From Eubacteriales bacterium (lineage in GTDB: Bacteria > Bacillota > Clostridia > Lachnospirales > Lachnospiraceae), in assembly GCA_030524585.1 (NCBI GenBank), contig JAUNGJ010000014.1:1-52472 (forward strand): a DNA stretch of 52,472 nt, in the 5' to 3' direction. The notes beneath the pieces are model-generated. The model searched no databases and was not told the origin of the DNA. It saw nothing but the letters and a program-made list of their open reading frames with translations. Shown one piece after another: positions 9,462 through 18,311 of this stretch (its first letter is position 1; every line of letters starts with the position of its first letter). Both the position numbers and the translations under genes were made by a program.

Positions 9462-10715
9462 CTATGCACTCTCTGTTTTAAAAGCATCATGCTCATAAAC
9501 CGGGGCGCTTGTACCTTCTACCGTCTCTTTGGTAATACGGCATGTCTTAAGCGATTCATCGGATGGTGCATGATACATCGTATCCATCATAGTGTTCTCC
9601 ATGATCGCACGGAGTCCACGCGCTCCGGTACGTCTCTGAAGTGTCGTCTCTGCAATGGCATCCAGCGCTTCATCATCAAATGTAAGCTCTACACCATCTA
9701 ACTCCAGCATCTTCTGATACTGCTTCACAATAGCATTCTTTGGCTCTGTCAGGATACGTACCAGTGCTTTCTTATCCAGCATCTCCAGTGATACGGTTAC
9801 CGGAACACGTCCTACCAGCTCAGGAATCAGCCCAAATTTGACCAGATCCTGCGGCAGCACCTGCTTTAGGAGCCTGTCTACACTGTCTTCATGTTTCTCT
9901 GCAATCTCCTGATTAAAACCAATCGACTTCTTATCAATACGCGTCTCAATAATCTTATCCAATCCTTCGAATGCTCCGCCGCAGATAAACAGAATATTCG
10001 TAGTGTCGATCTGGATCAGTTCCTGGTGAGGATGCTTTCTTCCTCCCTGTGGCGGCACATTGGCAATCGTTCCTTCCAGAATCTTAAGCAGCGCCTGCTG
10101 AACGCCTTCACCGGACACATCTCTGGTAATAGACGGATTCTCTGATTTTCTTGTGATCTTATCGATCTCATCAATATAAATAATACCATACTCTGCACGC
10201 TCGATGTCTCCGTCTGCCGCCTGTATGATCTTAAGCAGAATGTTCTCCACATCCTCTCCTACATAGCCGGCTTCCGTCAGTGCAGTTGCATCTGCAATTG
10301 CAAAGGGTACATTCAGGATTCTGGCAAGCGATTGGGCAAGAAGTGTCTTGCCGCATCCGGTAGGTCCCAGCATCAGAATATTGCTTTTATTCAATTCCAC
10401 ACCCAGATCCTTCTGAGCCATGATTCTCTTATAGTGATTATATACGGCCACAGACAGAACCTTCTTTGCCTGCTCCTGACCAATCACATATTCATCCAGA
10501 AAAGCCTTGATCTCCTCCGGCTTAAACAGCGTAATCCCGTCAAACGGGTTCCCTGCGTTCTCATATTCAAGCTCTTCTTCCAGTATCTCTGTACAAACTT
10601 CAATACACTCATCGCAGATAAACGCGCCTTCCGGACCTGCAATCAGCTTCCGGACCTGCGCCTGTGATTTATTGCAAAATGAACATCTGATGTGATCCTC
10701 ATTTCTTCCTGCCAT
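9462..10715 (-). CDS. clpX: Clp protease ATP-binding subunit ClpX
   Basis: Unfoldase that feeds substrates to ClpP. The zinc-binding domain has C11, C14, C34 and C37, followed by the AAA+ domain with Walker A GPTGCGKT and Walker [11 protein letters not shown] chose the ATG at 10715 (417 residues, MAGRNEDH) because GAGAGGTGA sits just upstream. An in-frame start 33 nt further up would add 11 poorly conserved residues and lacks a site. It lies downstream of clpP on the same strand. Confidence 0.96.
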   Translation of the reverse strand: MAGRNEDHIRCSFCNKSQAQVRKLIAGPEGAFICDECIEVCTEILEEELEYENAGNPFDGITLFKPEEIKAFLDEYVIGQEQAKKVLSVAVYNHYKRIMAQKDLGVELNKSNILMLGPTGCGKTLLAQSLARILNVPFAIADATALTEAGYVGEDVENILLKIIQAADGDIERAEYGIIYIDEIDKITRKSENPSITRDVSGEGVQQALLKILEGTIANVPPQGGRKHPHQELIQIDTTNILFICGGAFEGLDKIIETRIDKKSIGFNQEIAEKHEDSVDRLLKQVLPQDLVKFGLIPELVGRVPVTVSLEMLDKKALVRILTEPKNAIVKQYQKMLELDGVELTFDDEALDAIAETTLQRRTGARGLRAIMENTMMDTMYHAPSDESLKTCRITKETVEGTSAPVYEHDAFKTESA

Positions 10716-10754
10716 ACCTTCACCTCTCAACTTTAAAACTTTGCGCAATCACGT

Positions 10755-10783
10755 AAACGCAGCCCGCGATGCGTGCTGCGTTT
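10755..10783. other. Hairpin in the clpP-clpX spacer
   Basis: The arms AAACGCAGC (10755-10763) and GCTGCGTTT (10775-10783) form a perfect 9-bp stem with an 11-nt GC-rich loop. No T run follows on the minus strand, so a processing or stability element is more likely than a full terminator. Confidence 0.5.
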
Positions 10784-10798
10784 CTATGCACGAAGTGC

Positions 10799-11383
10799 TT
10801 ATTTGCGGTTTTTAATAACCTCGTCAATTAAACCATATGCCTTCGCTTCTTCTGCAGTCATGAAATTATCACGTTCTGTATCGATGCGAATTACATCTAA
10901 TGGCTGCCCTGTATTTTCAGAAAGAATCTGATTCAATCTGGTACGGGTTCTCAAAATATGCTCTGCTGCAATCTGAATCTCCGTTGCCTGCCCCTGGGCG
11001 CCGCCGGAAGGCTGATGAATCATAATCTCTGAATTCGGCATCGCAAAGCGCTTGCCCTTTGCTCCTCCCGAAAGCAGAAATGATCCCATGCTTGCCGCCA
11101 TACCCATACAGTAGGTAGCTACATCACACTTAATATACTGCATCGTGTCGTAAATAGCAAGGCCTGCTGTTACAGAACCACCCGGGCTGTTTATATACAG
11201 ATGGATATCCTTCTCCGGATCCTCTGCCTCCAAAAACAGAAGCTGTGCCACAATGATATTGGCAGCCACATCGGTAACTTCCTCGCCCAAAAATATGATC
11301 CTGTCTTTTAACAATCTTGAATAAATGTCGTAAGAGCGCTCTCCACGACTTGTCTGCTCAATGACGTAAGGTACTAAACTCAT
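10799..11383 (-). CDS. clpP: Clp protease proteolytic subunit ClpP
   Basis: A 194-residue serine peptidase that forms the tetradecameric chamber partnered by ClpX. Catalytic triad visible: Ser98 (GMAASMG), His123 (IHQPSGG) and Asp172. Length is typical of the family. AGGAGG-like bases precede the ATG. It sits between tig and clpX with 55- and 83-nt spacers, the classic Gram-positive arrangement. Confidence 0.97.
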   Translation of the reverse strand: MSLVPYVIEQTSRGERSYDIYSRLLKDRIIFLGEEVTDVAANIIVAQLLFLEAEDPEKDIHLYINSPGGSVTAGLAIYDTMQYIKCDVATYCMGMAASMGSFLLSGGAKGKRFAMPNSEIMIHQPSGGAQGQATEIQIAAEHILRTRTRLNQILSENTGQPLDVIRIDTERDNFMTAEEAKAYGLIDEVIKNRK

Positions 11384-11438
11384 GTAAATGCCTCCTATTC
11401 TGACCTGTCTGTGTTATGCCTGGTATCCTCTGGATGGC

Positions 11439-12725
11439 TTATTTCTCTACCGCGTTTTCTACCAGGAATGTAACAGCTTCCTGAACCGCGATATCTTCCT
11501 TCATCTGTTTTTTCTCTTCGTCGCCCATGAACTCTTTCAGCTTATCAGCTTCCATGTTGTAAGCTTCTGCCATCTTGGCAATCTCTTCATCCAGCTTCTC
11601 ATCTGAAACTTCAATATTCTCAGCCTTGGCAACGGCCTCCAGAACCAGACGGGTCTCAATGCGCTGCACTGCCTGCGGACGCATCTCCTCCTCCATCTTC
11701 TCAACAGTCATGCCTGTAATCTGGCAGTACTGCTCAAGACCAATTCCCTGATACTGCATATTCTGGGCAAATTCATTCATCATCTGACGAACCTGCTCAT
11801 CAACCATAGCTTCCGGAATCTCCATAGAAGCATTGGCAACAGCCTTCTCTACTGCCTGGTCTTCTTTCTTTCTCCTGCCTTCGTTTTCTTTCTGCTCTTT
11901 GATCTTAGCCTTTACATCTGCTTTGTACTCATCCAGAGTATCGAACTCAGAAACCTCTGATGCAAATTCATCATCAATCTCCGGAATCTCTTTTGTCTTA
12001 ATCTCATGTACAGTACATTTGAATACGGCATCCTTACCCTTCAGATTCTCTGCATGGTAATCTTCTGGGAATGTAACCTTAACTTCTACTTCCTTCTCCG
12101 GCTCTGCGCCAACCAACTGCTCTTCAAATCCCGGAATAAATGAACCGGAACCAATAGTCAGAGGGTAGTTCTCTCCCTTGCCGCCTTCAAAGGCTTCTCC
12201 CTCAACAAATCCCTCAAAATCAAGAATTACTTCATCGCCGTCCTGAACTGCACGGTCCTCAACGGTGATTGTTCTTGCATTCTTCTCAGCCTCTTCCTGG
12301 ATTCTTTCATCAATTTCCTTCTGGGTTACACGGGTGGAAATCTTATCAACTTCCAATCCCTTATACTCGCCCAGAGTAACCTCCGGCTTCAGGGCAACCT
12401 CTGCTGTAAAGACAAAGGACTCTCCCTTCTTAATCTGCACAATATCAATATCCGGACGGGATACGATTGCAAGATCGCATTCTTTAAGCTCTTCCTCATA
12501 TGCTCTTGGAATCAGTTCATTTGCAGCATCCTCATAAAAAATCTCCGGTCCATACATCTTCTCAACCATCTGACGCGGAACCTTTCCTTTACGGAATCCC
12601 GGAACGCTGATATTTTTCTTCTGCTTGTTGTAGGCACTCTGCAGCGCTTTTTCAAAATCACTGGCCGGAACTTCAATTGTAAGCTTCGCCATGTTTTTTT
12701 CTAATTTCTCTACCTGTAAACTCAT
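11439..12725 (-). CDS. tig: Trigger factor
   Basis: A ribosome-associated chaperone and peptidyl-prolyl isomerase of 428 residues. The N-terminal ribosome-binding domain carries the family signature around GFRKGKVPR. A central FKBP-like PPIase domain (about 150-240, with DFEGFVEGEAFEGG and IPGFEEQLVG) follows, then a helical substrate-binding C-terminal domain rich in Glu/Lys. I chose ATG at 12725 because TAGGAGGAATAGCA sits directly before it; an upstream in-frame start would add 17 non-conserved residues. First gene of the tig-clpP-clpX-lon run. Confidence 0.96.
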   Translation of the reverse strand: MSLQVEKLEKNMAKLTIEVPASDFEKALQSAYNKQKKNISVPGFRKGKVPRQMVEKMYGPEIFYEDAANELIPRAYEEELKECDLAIVSRPDIDIVQIKKGESFVFTAEVALKPEVTLGEYKGLEVDKISTRVTQKEIDERIQEEAEKNARTITVEDRAVQDGDEVILDFEGFVEGEAFEGGKGENYPLTIGSGSFIPGFEEQLVGAEPEKEVEVKVTFPEDYHAENLKGKDAVFKCTVHEIKTKEIPEIDDEFASEVSEFDTLDEYKADVKAKIKEQKENEGRRKKEDQAVEKAVANASMEIPEAMVDEQVRQMMNEFAQNMQYQGIGLEQYCQITGMTVEKMEEEMRPQAVQRIETRLVLEAVAKAENIEVSDEKLDEEIAKMAEAYNMEADKLKEFMGDEEKKQMKEDIAVQEAVTFLVENAVEK

Positions 12726-12798
12726 TGCTATTCCTCCTATTTCTATCTTGCTCCCCGGTAGGCGAAGAACAAGCATTCTACATTACACTCATTGTACA

Positions 12799-12804
12799 AG
12801 TATA
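12799..12804 (-). promoter_or_regulatory. Putative extended -10 of the tig promoter
   Basis: On the minus strand TATACT is preceded by TGT, an extended -10 pattern, about 75 nt upstream of the tig start. No clear -35 is visible. Confidence 0.45.
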
Positions 12805-12852
12805 ACACAAACACTTACGCTTGGCTAGACTCCTTTTTACCTATTTTATCAC

Positions 12853-13404
12853 CTATTTTAAATAAACAATCGACTCTGCCAGCTCGTCTGCTTTCACTCT
12901 GTCCATCAGTATCTCCACCAGTCTCAGTGAAAAGTCGATGGCCGTGCCCATGCCGCGGCTGGTTATAATATTACCGTCCTGTACCACCGGTGCCTTCACG
13001 ATCACCGCGCCCGGCAGCTTATCCTCCACTGACGGATAGCAGGCTGCTCTTTTTCCCTTCAGCAGACCAAGCCCGCCCAAAATGCTCGGAGCCGCACAGA
13101 TCGCCGCTACATATTTTCCAGACTCTGCAAAATCCTTTACCACCCGTCTAACCCCTGAATGTTCATTCAGATTGGTGGTTCCCGGCATTCCTCCCGGAAG
13201 CACGACCATGTCAAACTCCACAAAATTCACTTCATCAAACAAATCCTCTGTCTGTACATTGATTCCATGCGCTCCATGAACCATGTACTCCTCTGTAATG
13301 GAAATCGTATCCACATATACTCTTGCCCTTCTGAGCAAATCTACCACTGTGAGTGCTTCAATCTCTTCAAATCCATCCGCCAAAAGAACTGCTGCTTTCT
13401 TCAT
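12853..13404 (-). CDS. DJ-1/PfpI family protein
   Basis: A 183-residue member of the DJ-1/YajL/ThiJ group. Seen: GFEEIEALT (11-19) with the conserved Glu, VVLPGGMPG (67-75), and the nucleophile elbow AAICAAPSILG with Cys103. Family activities include glyoxalase-like, chaperone and deglycase claims, the last disputed. It is transcribed away from the CYTH gene and is not obviously in an operon. A role in carbonyl or oxidative stress is inference. Confidence 0.9.
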   Translation of the reverse strand: MKKAAVLLADGFEEIEALTVVDLLRRARVYVDTISITEEYMVHGAHGINVQTEDLFDEVNFVEFDMVVLPGGMPGTTNLNEHSGVRRVVKDFAESGKYVAAICAAPSILGGLGLLKGKRAACYPSVEDKLPGAVIVKAPVVQDGNIITSRGMGTAIDFSLRLVEILMDRVKADELAESIVYLK

Positions 13405-13459
13405 TGTCGTCCCCCATTTCTATTCATAACAGCCCGGTCATACATCTCAAATCCTGCAC

Positions 13460-13488
13460 TTGACCGAATTATTACACATACTTATGAT
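13460..13488 (+). promoter_or_regulatory. Promoter for the CYTH gene
   Basis: TTGACC (13460-13465), a 17-nt spacer, then TATGAT (13483-13488). This is close to the vegetative sigma consensus, 80 nt before the chosen start. Confidence 0.7.
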
Positions 13489-13567
13489 AATTTTAGCAAA
13501 CTACTACCAAAAAAGCAAACAGAAGTGTATACTTAATCCAGAGTTTTACACAGGAAAGGACATTACT

Positions 13568-14011
13568 ATGGAAATTGAACGTAAATATTTGATTCCCAAG
13601 CTTCCCAAACAACTGAATATTTCCCATACAAGAGAGATTGAACAGGGGTACTTAAATACAGAGCCGGTGGTTCGCATCCGCCGGGACAATGCCCTGTATG
13701 AGCTTACCTATAAGTCCAAAGGGCTTATGGTTCGTGAGGAATACAACCTTCCTTTAACGAAGGAGGCCTATGAGCATCTCCGCACCAAAATTGACGGACG
13801 CCTTATCTCCAAGACACGCCACGAGATTCCGCTTACAGATACACTTAAAATTGAGCTTGATATCTTTCACGGAGACCTGAAGCCGCTTATCCTTGCCGAA
13901 GTAGAATTTCCCTCCGAAAAAGAGGCCAATGCATTTATCCCGCCGGATTGGTTCGGGGAGGATGTGACCTTTTCCTCCGATTATCACAACAGCACACTGA
14001 GCAAAAAATAG
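13568..14011 (+). CDS. CYTH domain protein (triphosphate tunnel enzyme)
   Basis: A 147-residue protein with the defining ExExK motif at the extreme N-terminus (E2, E4, K6) and alternating charged strand residues (VRIRRD, ELTYKSKG, KIELDIFHG, LILAEVEF) that line the triphosphate tunnel. Family members hydrolyse thiamine triphosphate, tripolyphosphate or similar compounds, or act as class IV adenylate cyclases; the short bacterial forms are mostly triphosphatases. I chose ATG 13568 because AGGAAAGGA lies just upstream and the motif must be N-terminal. A longer in-frame reading from 13460 would overlap the promoter. Confidence 0.85.
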   Translation: MEIERKYLIPKLPKQLNISHTREIEQGYLNTEPVVRIRRDNALYELTYKSKGLMVREEYNLPLTKEAYEHLRTKIDGRLISKTRHEIPLTDTLKIELDIFHGDLKPLILAEVEFPSEKEANAFIPPDWFGEDVTFSSDYHNSTLSKK

Positions 14012-14015
14012 ACGG

Positions 14016-14052
14016 AAAATGGGACCAGCCCATCTGCGGCAGGTCCCATTTG
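14016..14052. terminator. Bidirectional hairpin between CYTH and thrH
   Basis: AAATGGGACC and GGTCCCATTT form a perfect 10-bp stem between the converging CYTH (plus) and thrH (minus) genes, with A and T runs at either end. Confidence 0.8.
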
Positions 14053-14066
14053 TAATTGCAGTATCT

Positions 14067-14684
14067 CTATTTATTTTTCTGCGGCTGCAGCGCGTCCTTT
14101 ATAGCCGCAAGCAGTTCCCCGTATTCTTCGAAAGCGGGAATCTGCGGATAATCCCTTTTAATCTGTTCCGTGGATTTAAAAAGGAAACCAGCTTTTCCTG
14201 CCTGGATCATCGCCAGATCATTAAAGCTGTCGCCACATGCAATCGTATCAAAGCCTATAGACTGCAGCCCCCTGACTGTTGTCAGCTTCGACTGTTCACA
14301 GCGCATCTTTATCCCAGTGATTTCCCCGTTTTCTGCCACCTCCAGTGTATTGCAGAACAGCGTTGGCCATCCCAGTTTCTTCATAAGCGGCATTGCAAAC
14401 TGATCAAAGGTGTCGCTTAATATGATTACCTGTGTCATGCTCCTAAGTTCATCCAGAAATTCTTTTGCTCCCGGAATCGGATCAATTTTTGCAATGGTTT
14501 CCTGGATCTCCTTTAATCCAAGTCCGTGTTCTTTTAAAATGTCAAGCCGGTACTTCATCAGCTTATCATAATCCGGCTCATCTCTGGTGGTACGCTTAAG
14601 CTCCGGAATCCCAGTTTCCTCTGCGAAGGCAATCCAGATCTCCGGCACCAAAACACCTTCCATATCTAAACAAACAACATTCAT
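14067..14684 (-). CDS. thrH: ThrH-type phosphoserine phosphatase / homoserine phosphotransferase
   Basis: A 205-residue HAD-superfamily protein that closely resembles Pseudomonas ThrH as I recall it: the N-terminus MNVVCLDMEGVLVPEIWIAF includes the unusual D-x-E motif I (D7, E9) in place of D-x-D. Motif II is ILSDTF and motif IV is CGDSFNDLAM. ThrH dephosphorylates phosphoserine and can transfer the phosphate to homoserine, bypassing homoserine kinase. The gene follows lysC by 14 nt and hom lies upstream, so the product homoserine is made by the same operon. No thrB or thrC is in the window. I chose ATG 14684 because AGAGGTG lies 6 nt before it; a GTG three codons upstream is possible. Substrate assignment is by similarity plus context. 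Confidence 0.88.
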   Translation of the reverse strand: MNVVCLDMEGVLVPEIWIAFAEETGIPELKRTTRDEPDYDKLMKYRLDILKEHGLGLKEIQETIAKIDPIPGAKEFLDELRSMTQVIILSDTFDQFAMPLMKKLGWPTLFCNTLEVAENGEITGIKMRCEQSKLTTVRGLQSIGFDTIACGDSFNDLAMIQAGKAGFLFKSTEQIKRDYPQIPAFEEYGELLAAIKDALQPQKNK

Positions 14685-14698
14685 CTCTTTCACCTCTG

Positions 14699-15907
14699 CT
14701 ACTCTGTCATAATAAATCCATCGTGTACCGCATTCATCGCTTTATCTACATCTTTTTCATCCACAAGAACCGTGATACGGATTTCCGACGTAGAAATCAT
14801 ATTAATATTGATTCTGGAGTTGTACAGAGATTCAAACATCCTTGCCGCCACACCCGGATTACTCATCATACCCGCTCCGATTACAGAAATCTTAGCCACA
14901 TGAGGATTACAGGTAATCTGCTGAATAGTCAGTGTCTCCTTGTGTTCTTCCAGTATATCCAGCGCATTCTGAAGGTCATCCTCTGACACCGTGAATGAAA
15001 TATCCTTTGTACCGTCACGTCCTACGGACTGCAGAATAATATCCACGTTGATACTGTTCTTTGCAAGGGTATGGAAGATCCTGAACGCTGTTCCCGGTTT
15101 ATCCTCTACTCCAATTACAGAAATCCGGGCTGTATTTGTATCGGCTGCCACACCAGTAATTAACATTTTTTCCATCTTAGCTTTCTCCTTGATTACTGTA
15201 CCTTCTGATCTGTTAAGGCTCGAGCGTACCACAAGCTCAACACCGTATTTCTTTGCCATTTCTACGGAACGGTTATGTAGAACCTTTGCTCCCAGAGACG
15301 CCAGCTCCAGCATCTCGTCATAGGTTACTTCATCCAGCTTCATGGCATTCTTTACCACCCGCGGGTCTGCGGTATACACGCCGTCTACATCAGTAAATAT
15401 CTCACAGCGGTCCGCGTGAAGCACTGCTGCCAGTGCAACAGCGGTCGTATCGGAGCCGCCCCGTCCCAAAGTTGTAATATCATCATATTTATTGATACCC
15501 TGAAAGCCGGTCACAATTACAATTTTTCTGGAATCAAGCTCATGCCTGATCCGGTCTGTATCAATCCGTTTAAATCTTGCTGCTCCATATCTGGCCGTCG
15601 AATGCATCTGCACCTGAAATGCATTTAGGGATACCGCCGGAACATCCAGACTCTGCATCGCCATTGCCATCAGCGCTACAGATACCTGCTCTCCGGTCGT
15701 AAGGAGCATATCCAGCTCTCGCTTCTTCGGATTGGAATCGATCGTATGAGCCAATGCGATTAAATCATCGGTCGTATCGCCCATAGCGGACAGCACAACC
15801 ACCACATCATGCCCTGCTTTATAATCTTCAATGCAGCGGTTCGCCACATTAAATATCCTCTCTTTATTGGCAACAGAACTGCCGCCAAACTTCTTGACAA
15901 TTAACAT
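14699..15907 (-). CDS. lysC: Aspartate kinase
   Basis: A 402-residue monofunctional aspartokinase, the first step from aspartate to lysine, threonine and methionine. Seen: KFGGSS (6-11), the amino acid kinase fold with GRGGSDTTAVALA, FTDVDGVYTADPR, and two C-terminal ACT domains (about 265-402) that normally bind the feedback inhibitor. GGAGGG precedes the ATG. It lies between hom and thrH, so this copy probably serves the threonine branch at least; dapA and dapB for the lysine branch lie about 7 kb away. Inhibitor specificity cannot be read. Confidence 0.96.
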   Translation of the reverse strand: MLIVKKFGGSSVANKERIFNVANRCIEDYKAGHDVVVVLSAMGDTTDDLIALAHTIDSNPKKRELDMLLTTGEQVSVALMAMAMQSLDVPAVSLNAFQVQMHSTARYGAARFKRIDTDRIRHELDSRKIVIVTGFQGINKYDDITTLGRGGSDTTAVALAAVLHADRCEIFTDVDGVYTADPRVVKNAMKLDEVTYDEMLELASLGAKVLHNRSVEMAKKYGVELVVRSSLNRSEGTVIKEKAKMEKMLITGVAADTNTARISVIGVEDKPGTAFRIFHTLAKNSINVDIILQSVGRDGTKDISFTVSEDDLQNALDILEEHKETLTIQQITCNPHVAKISVIGAGMMSNPGVAARMFESLYNSRININMISTSEIRITVLVDEKDVDKAMNAVHDGFIMTE

Positions 15908-15954
15908 AAACCCTCCTGCTTTTTGCAGTCTCTTTCCTGATTATAGTCATTATT

Positions 15955-17175
15955 CTATTCTTCCACACGGATCATGCTAATGATTTCTTCCGTATAATCT
16001 GCTGCTTTTTTCTGATATTCACCTTCCGGCATACACTCCGTCACGAAGCCAAATTCTCCGTCAATTTCCGGAACCACTACATACTGAAGCATTCCAAAAT
16101 CTGCTCCCAGCTTCTCCTGCAGCGCTTCCCGGTCTCCTTTCATTCTCACAAAGAAACGATGCGTCACATCATCCTTCTTTTTAAGAACAAGCTTCTCTTC
16201 GCTCCATCCATTTCCAAGATTACGGTTCAGATTTTTAGCCGCTTCTACCACATCGCCCACTACTGCACTTGCGGTAGGAAGCTTTCCTGCTCCGCTTCCG
16301 TAGAACATGGCATCGCCCAGCATATTTCCATGTACAAACACCGAATTGAACACTCCGTTCACGCTGTACAGCGGATGCTCCTGACTCAGAAGACACGGAC
16401 ACACCATTGCGCTTAAGGAATCTCCGTCTCTCTTGCAGGTCGCAAGAAGCTTCACCGTCTTGCCCATAGCCTTTGCATACTGCATATCCTCCACCGTAAT
16501 TTTTGTGATGCCTTCACAGTAAATGTCCTCGAAATCTACCTGTCTGCCGGAAATGATAGAAGAAAGAATCGCAATCTTACGGCATGCATCATATCCTTCC
16601 ACATCCGCCTCCGGATTACGCTCTGCAAATCCATTATCCTGGGCCTCTTTCAGCACCTCATCATAGTTTGCCCCTTCATAGAACATCTTCGTCATCATAT
16701 AATTCGTAGTTCCATTCAGGATTCCCATGATCTCCTCGATCACATCTCCTGTCAGGGAAGAATGCAGCGGTCTTAAAATCGGGATTCCGCCGCCTACGCT
16801 GGCCTCAAAAAGGAAATTCACATTCTGCTCTCCTGCAATTCTAAGCAGCTCTGCTCCATGCTTTGCAACTAATGCTTTATTGGAGGTTGCCACACTCTTT
16901 CCTGCCATCAGACTTCTCTTTACAAAGGTATAAGCGGGCTCTATACCGCCCATAACCTCAACCACAATCTTTACCTCTTCATCATTTACCACATCTTCAA
17001 AGTCGTGGGTGATGATATCCTGCACCGGATCCCCCGGGAAATCCCGAAGATCCAGAACGTATTTAATCTGCAGTATTTCACCCAGTCTCTGGTTAATCAC
17101 TTCCTGATTCGTACGGATAACCTCCACTACGCCAGAGCCTACCGTTCCATATCCAAGTACCGCTATCTTTACCAT
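15955..17175 (-). CDS. hom: Homoserine dehydrogenase
   Basis: A 406-residue enzyme that reduces aspartate semialdehyde to homoserine. Seen: the nucleotide-binding GYGTVGSG near the N-terminus, EVMGGIEPA, the ANKALVA-type segment (SNKALVAKHG), NGTTNYMM, the catalytic-domain EADVEGYDACRK stretch, and a C-terminal ACT domain (about 325-406) expected to sense threonine. It starts 11 nt after prfB ends, with AAGGGAAG before the ATG, and precedes lysC. Confidence 0.96.
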   Translation of the reverse strand: MVKIAVLGYGTVGSGVVEVIRTNQEVINQRLGEILQIKYVLDLRDFPGDPVQDIITHDFEDVVNDEEVKIVVEVMGGIEPAYTFVKRSLMAGKSVATSNKALVAKHGAELLRIAGEQNVNFLFEASVGGGIPILRPLHSSLTGDVIEEIMGILNGTTNYMMTKMFYEGANYDEVLKEAQDNGFAERNPEADVEGYDACRKIAILSSIISGRQVDFEDIYCEGITKITVEDMQYAKAMGKTVKLLATCKRDGDSLSAMVCPCLLSQEHPLYSVNGVFNSVFVHGNMLGDAMFYGSGAGKLPTASAVVGDVVEAAKNLNRNLGNGWSEEKLVLKKKDDVTHRFFVRMKGDREALQEKLGADFGMLQYVVVPEIDGEFGFVTECMPEGEYQKKAADYTEEIISMIRVEE

Positions 17176-17186
17176 TGTTCTTCCCT

Positions 17187-18297
17187 TTATCCTTTCCCTT
17201 GCTGTTTTTTTAAATACGCATTGATAAATGGCTCCAGAGCGCCATCCAGAACCGCATTCACATTACTGCTTTCTGCTCCTGTCCGGTGGTCTTTCACCAT
17301 CGTATACGGCTGCATTACATAAGAACGGATCTGATTTCCAAATCCTATTTCCTTAATCTCTCCCCGGATATCCGACACCTTATCTGCCTGCTCCTGTTCT
17401 TTTAAAAGCGTCAGCTTCGCCTTCAGCATCTGCATCGCCTTATCCCGGTTATGATGCTGGGAGCGCTCATTCTGACACTGAACCACAATACCCGTGGGCA
17501 GATGGGTGATCCGGATTGCCGAGGAGGTCTTATTGACATGCTGTCCTCCGGCGCCACTGGCCCGGTAGGTATCAATCTTAAGCTCATCATCTGCAATCTC
17601 AATATCAATCTCATCCTCAATATCCGGTATCACATCACAGGATGCAAAGGAGGTCTGCCGTTTCCCTGCCGAATTAAAGGGGGAAATCCGCACCAAACGG
17701 TGCACTCCCTTCTCCGACTTAAAGTATCCATAGGCATTCTCGCCGCTGATCTCAAAGGTCACCGCCTTAATTCCTGCGATATCTCCCTCCAGAAAATCCA
17801 GCACCTGAAGCCCAAATCCCTTACGCTCTGCAAACCTGCTGTACATCCGGTACAGCATACCCGCCCAGTCACAGGACTCGGTTCCTCCGGCCCCAGCATG
17901 AAGAGTAACAATTGCATTGCATCTATCATACTCTCCGGATAAGAGCGTCTGAATCCGCAGGGTCTCATAAGCCTCCTCAAACACAGTCAGCTCTTCTTCG
18001 ATCTCCGGCAGCATGGCGGCATCTTCCTCTTCATAGGCCATTTCAATCAGCACGCCGATATCTTCATAACTTCTATAGAGTCCATTGATGGTATCTACCT
18101 GATCCTTCAGGCTCTTCAGCTCCTTCATAATCTTCTGGGATTCCTCCGGATCGTCCCAAAAGTCCGGTTCCTCCATCTTACGCTCTAATTCTTCAATCCT
18201 CCGCTCTTTGCCGGGGACGTCAAAGTGAATCCCTCATTTCAGCGAGAGGCGTCTCATAAGCACTAAGGGTTCCCTTGTACTGATCCAGTTCAACCAC
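17187..18297 (-). CDS. prfB: Peptide chain release factor 2, with programmed +1 frameshift
   Basis: RF2 reads UGA and UAA stops. The gene is split: a 25-codon leader from GTG 18297 (SD AGAGGTGA) runs into UGA, and the remainder is in the +1 frame. Shifting at CTT-T-GAC joins ...RDSL to DVPGKERRIEEL, the expected RF2 N-terminal sequence, for 369 residues in total. The SPF stop-recognition tripeptide (in VRISPFNS) and GGQ (GAGGQHVNKT) are present. Reading only the downstream frame from 18176 would cut off about 40 residues. It lies 14 nt downstream of secA and 11 nt upstream of hom. Confidence 0.96.
18219..18225 (-). other. prfB +1 ribosomal frameshift site CTTTGAC
   Basis: On the minus strand CTT (codon 25) is followed by in-frame TGA (18222-18220) and then C, the weakest UGA context, with an SD-like AGGGA shortly upstream. 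This is the well-known autoregulatory site: scarce RF2 causes slippage and full-length synthesis. Confidence 0.95.
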
Positions 18298-18311
18298 ACT
18301 ATCACCTCTTT

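Noticed and set aside
15908..15954. T-box or amino acid leader upstream of lysC
   Set aside because: The spacer after hom is only 47 nt and holds just a tiny CTGC-TTTTT-GCAG hairpin.
17187..18176. prfB as a truncated or broken gene
   Set aside because: The missing N-terminus is recovered exactly by the standard CTT-TGA-C +1 frameshift, so the gene is intact.
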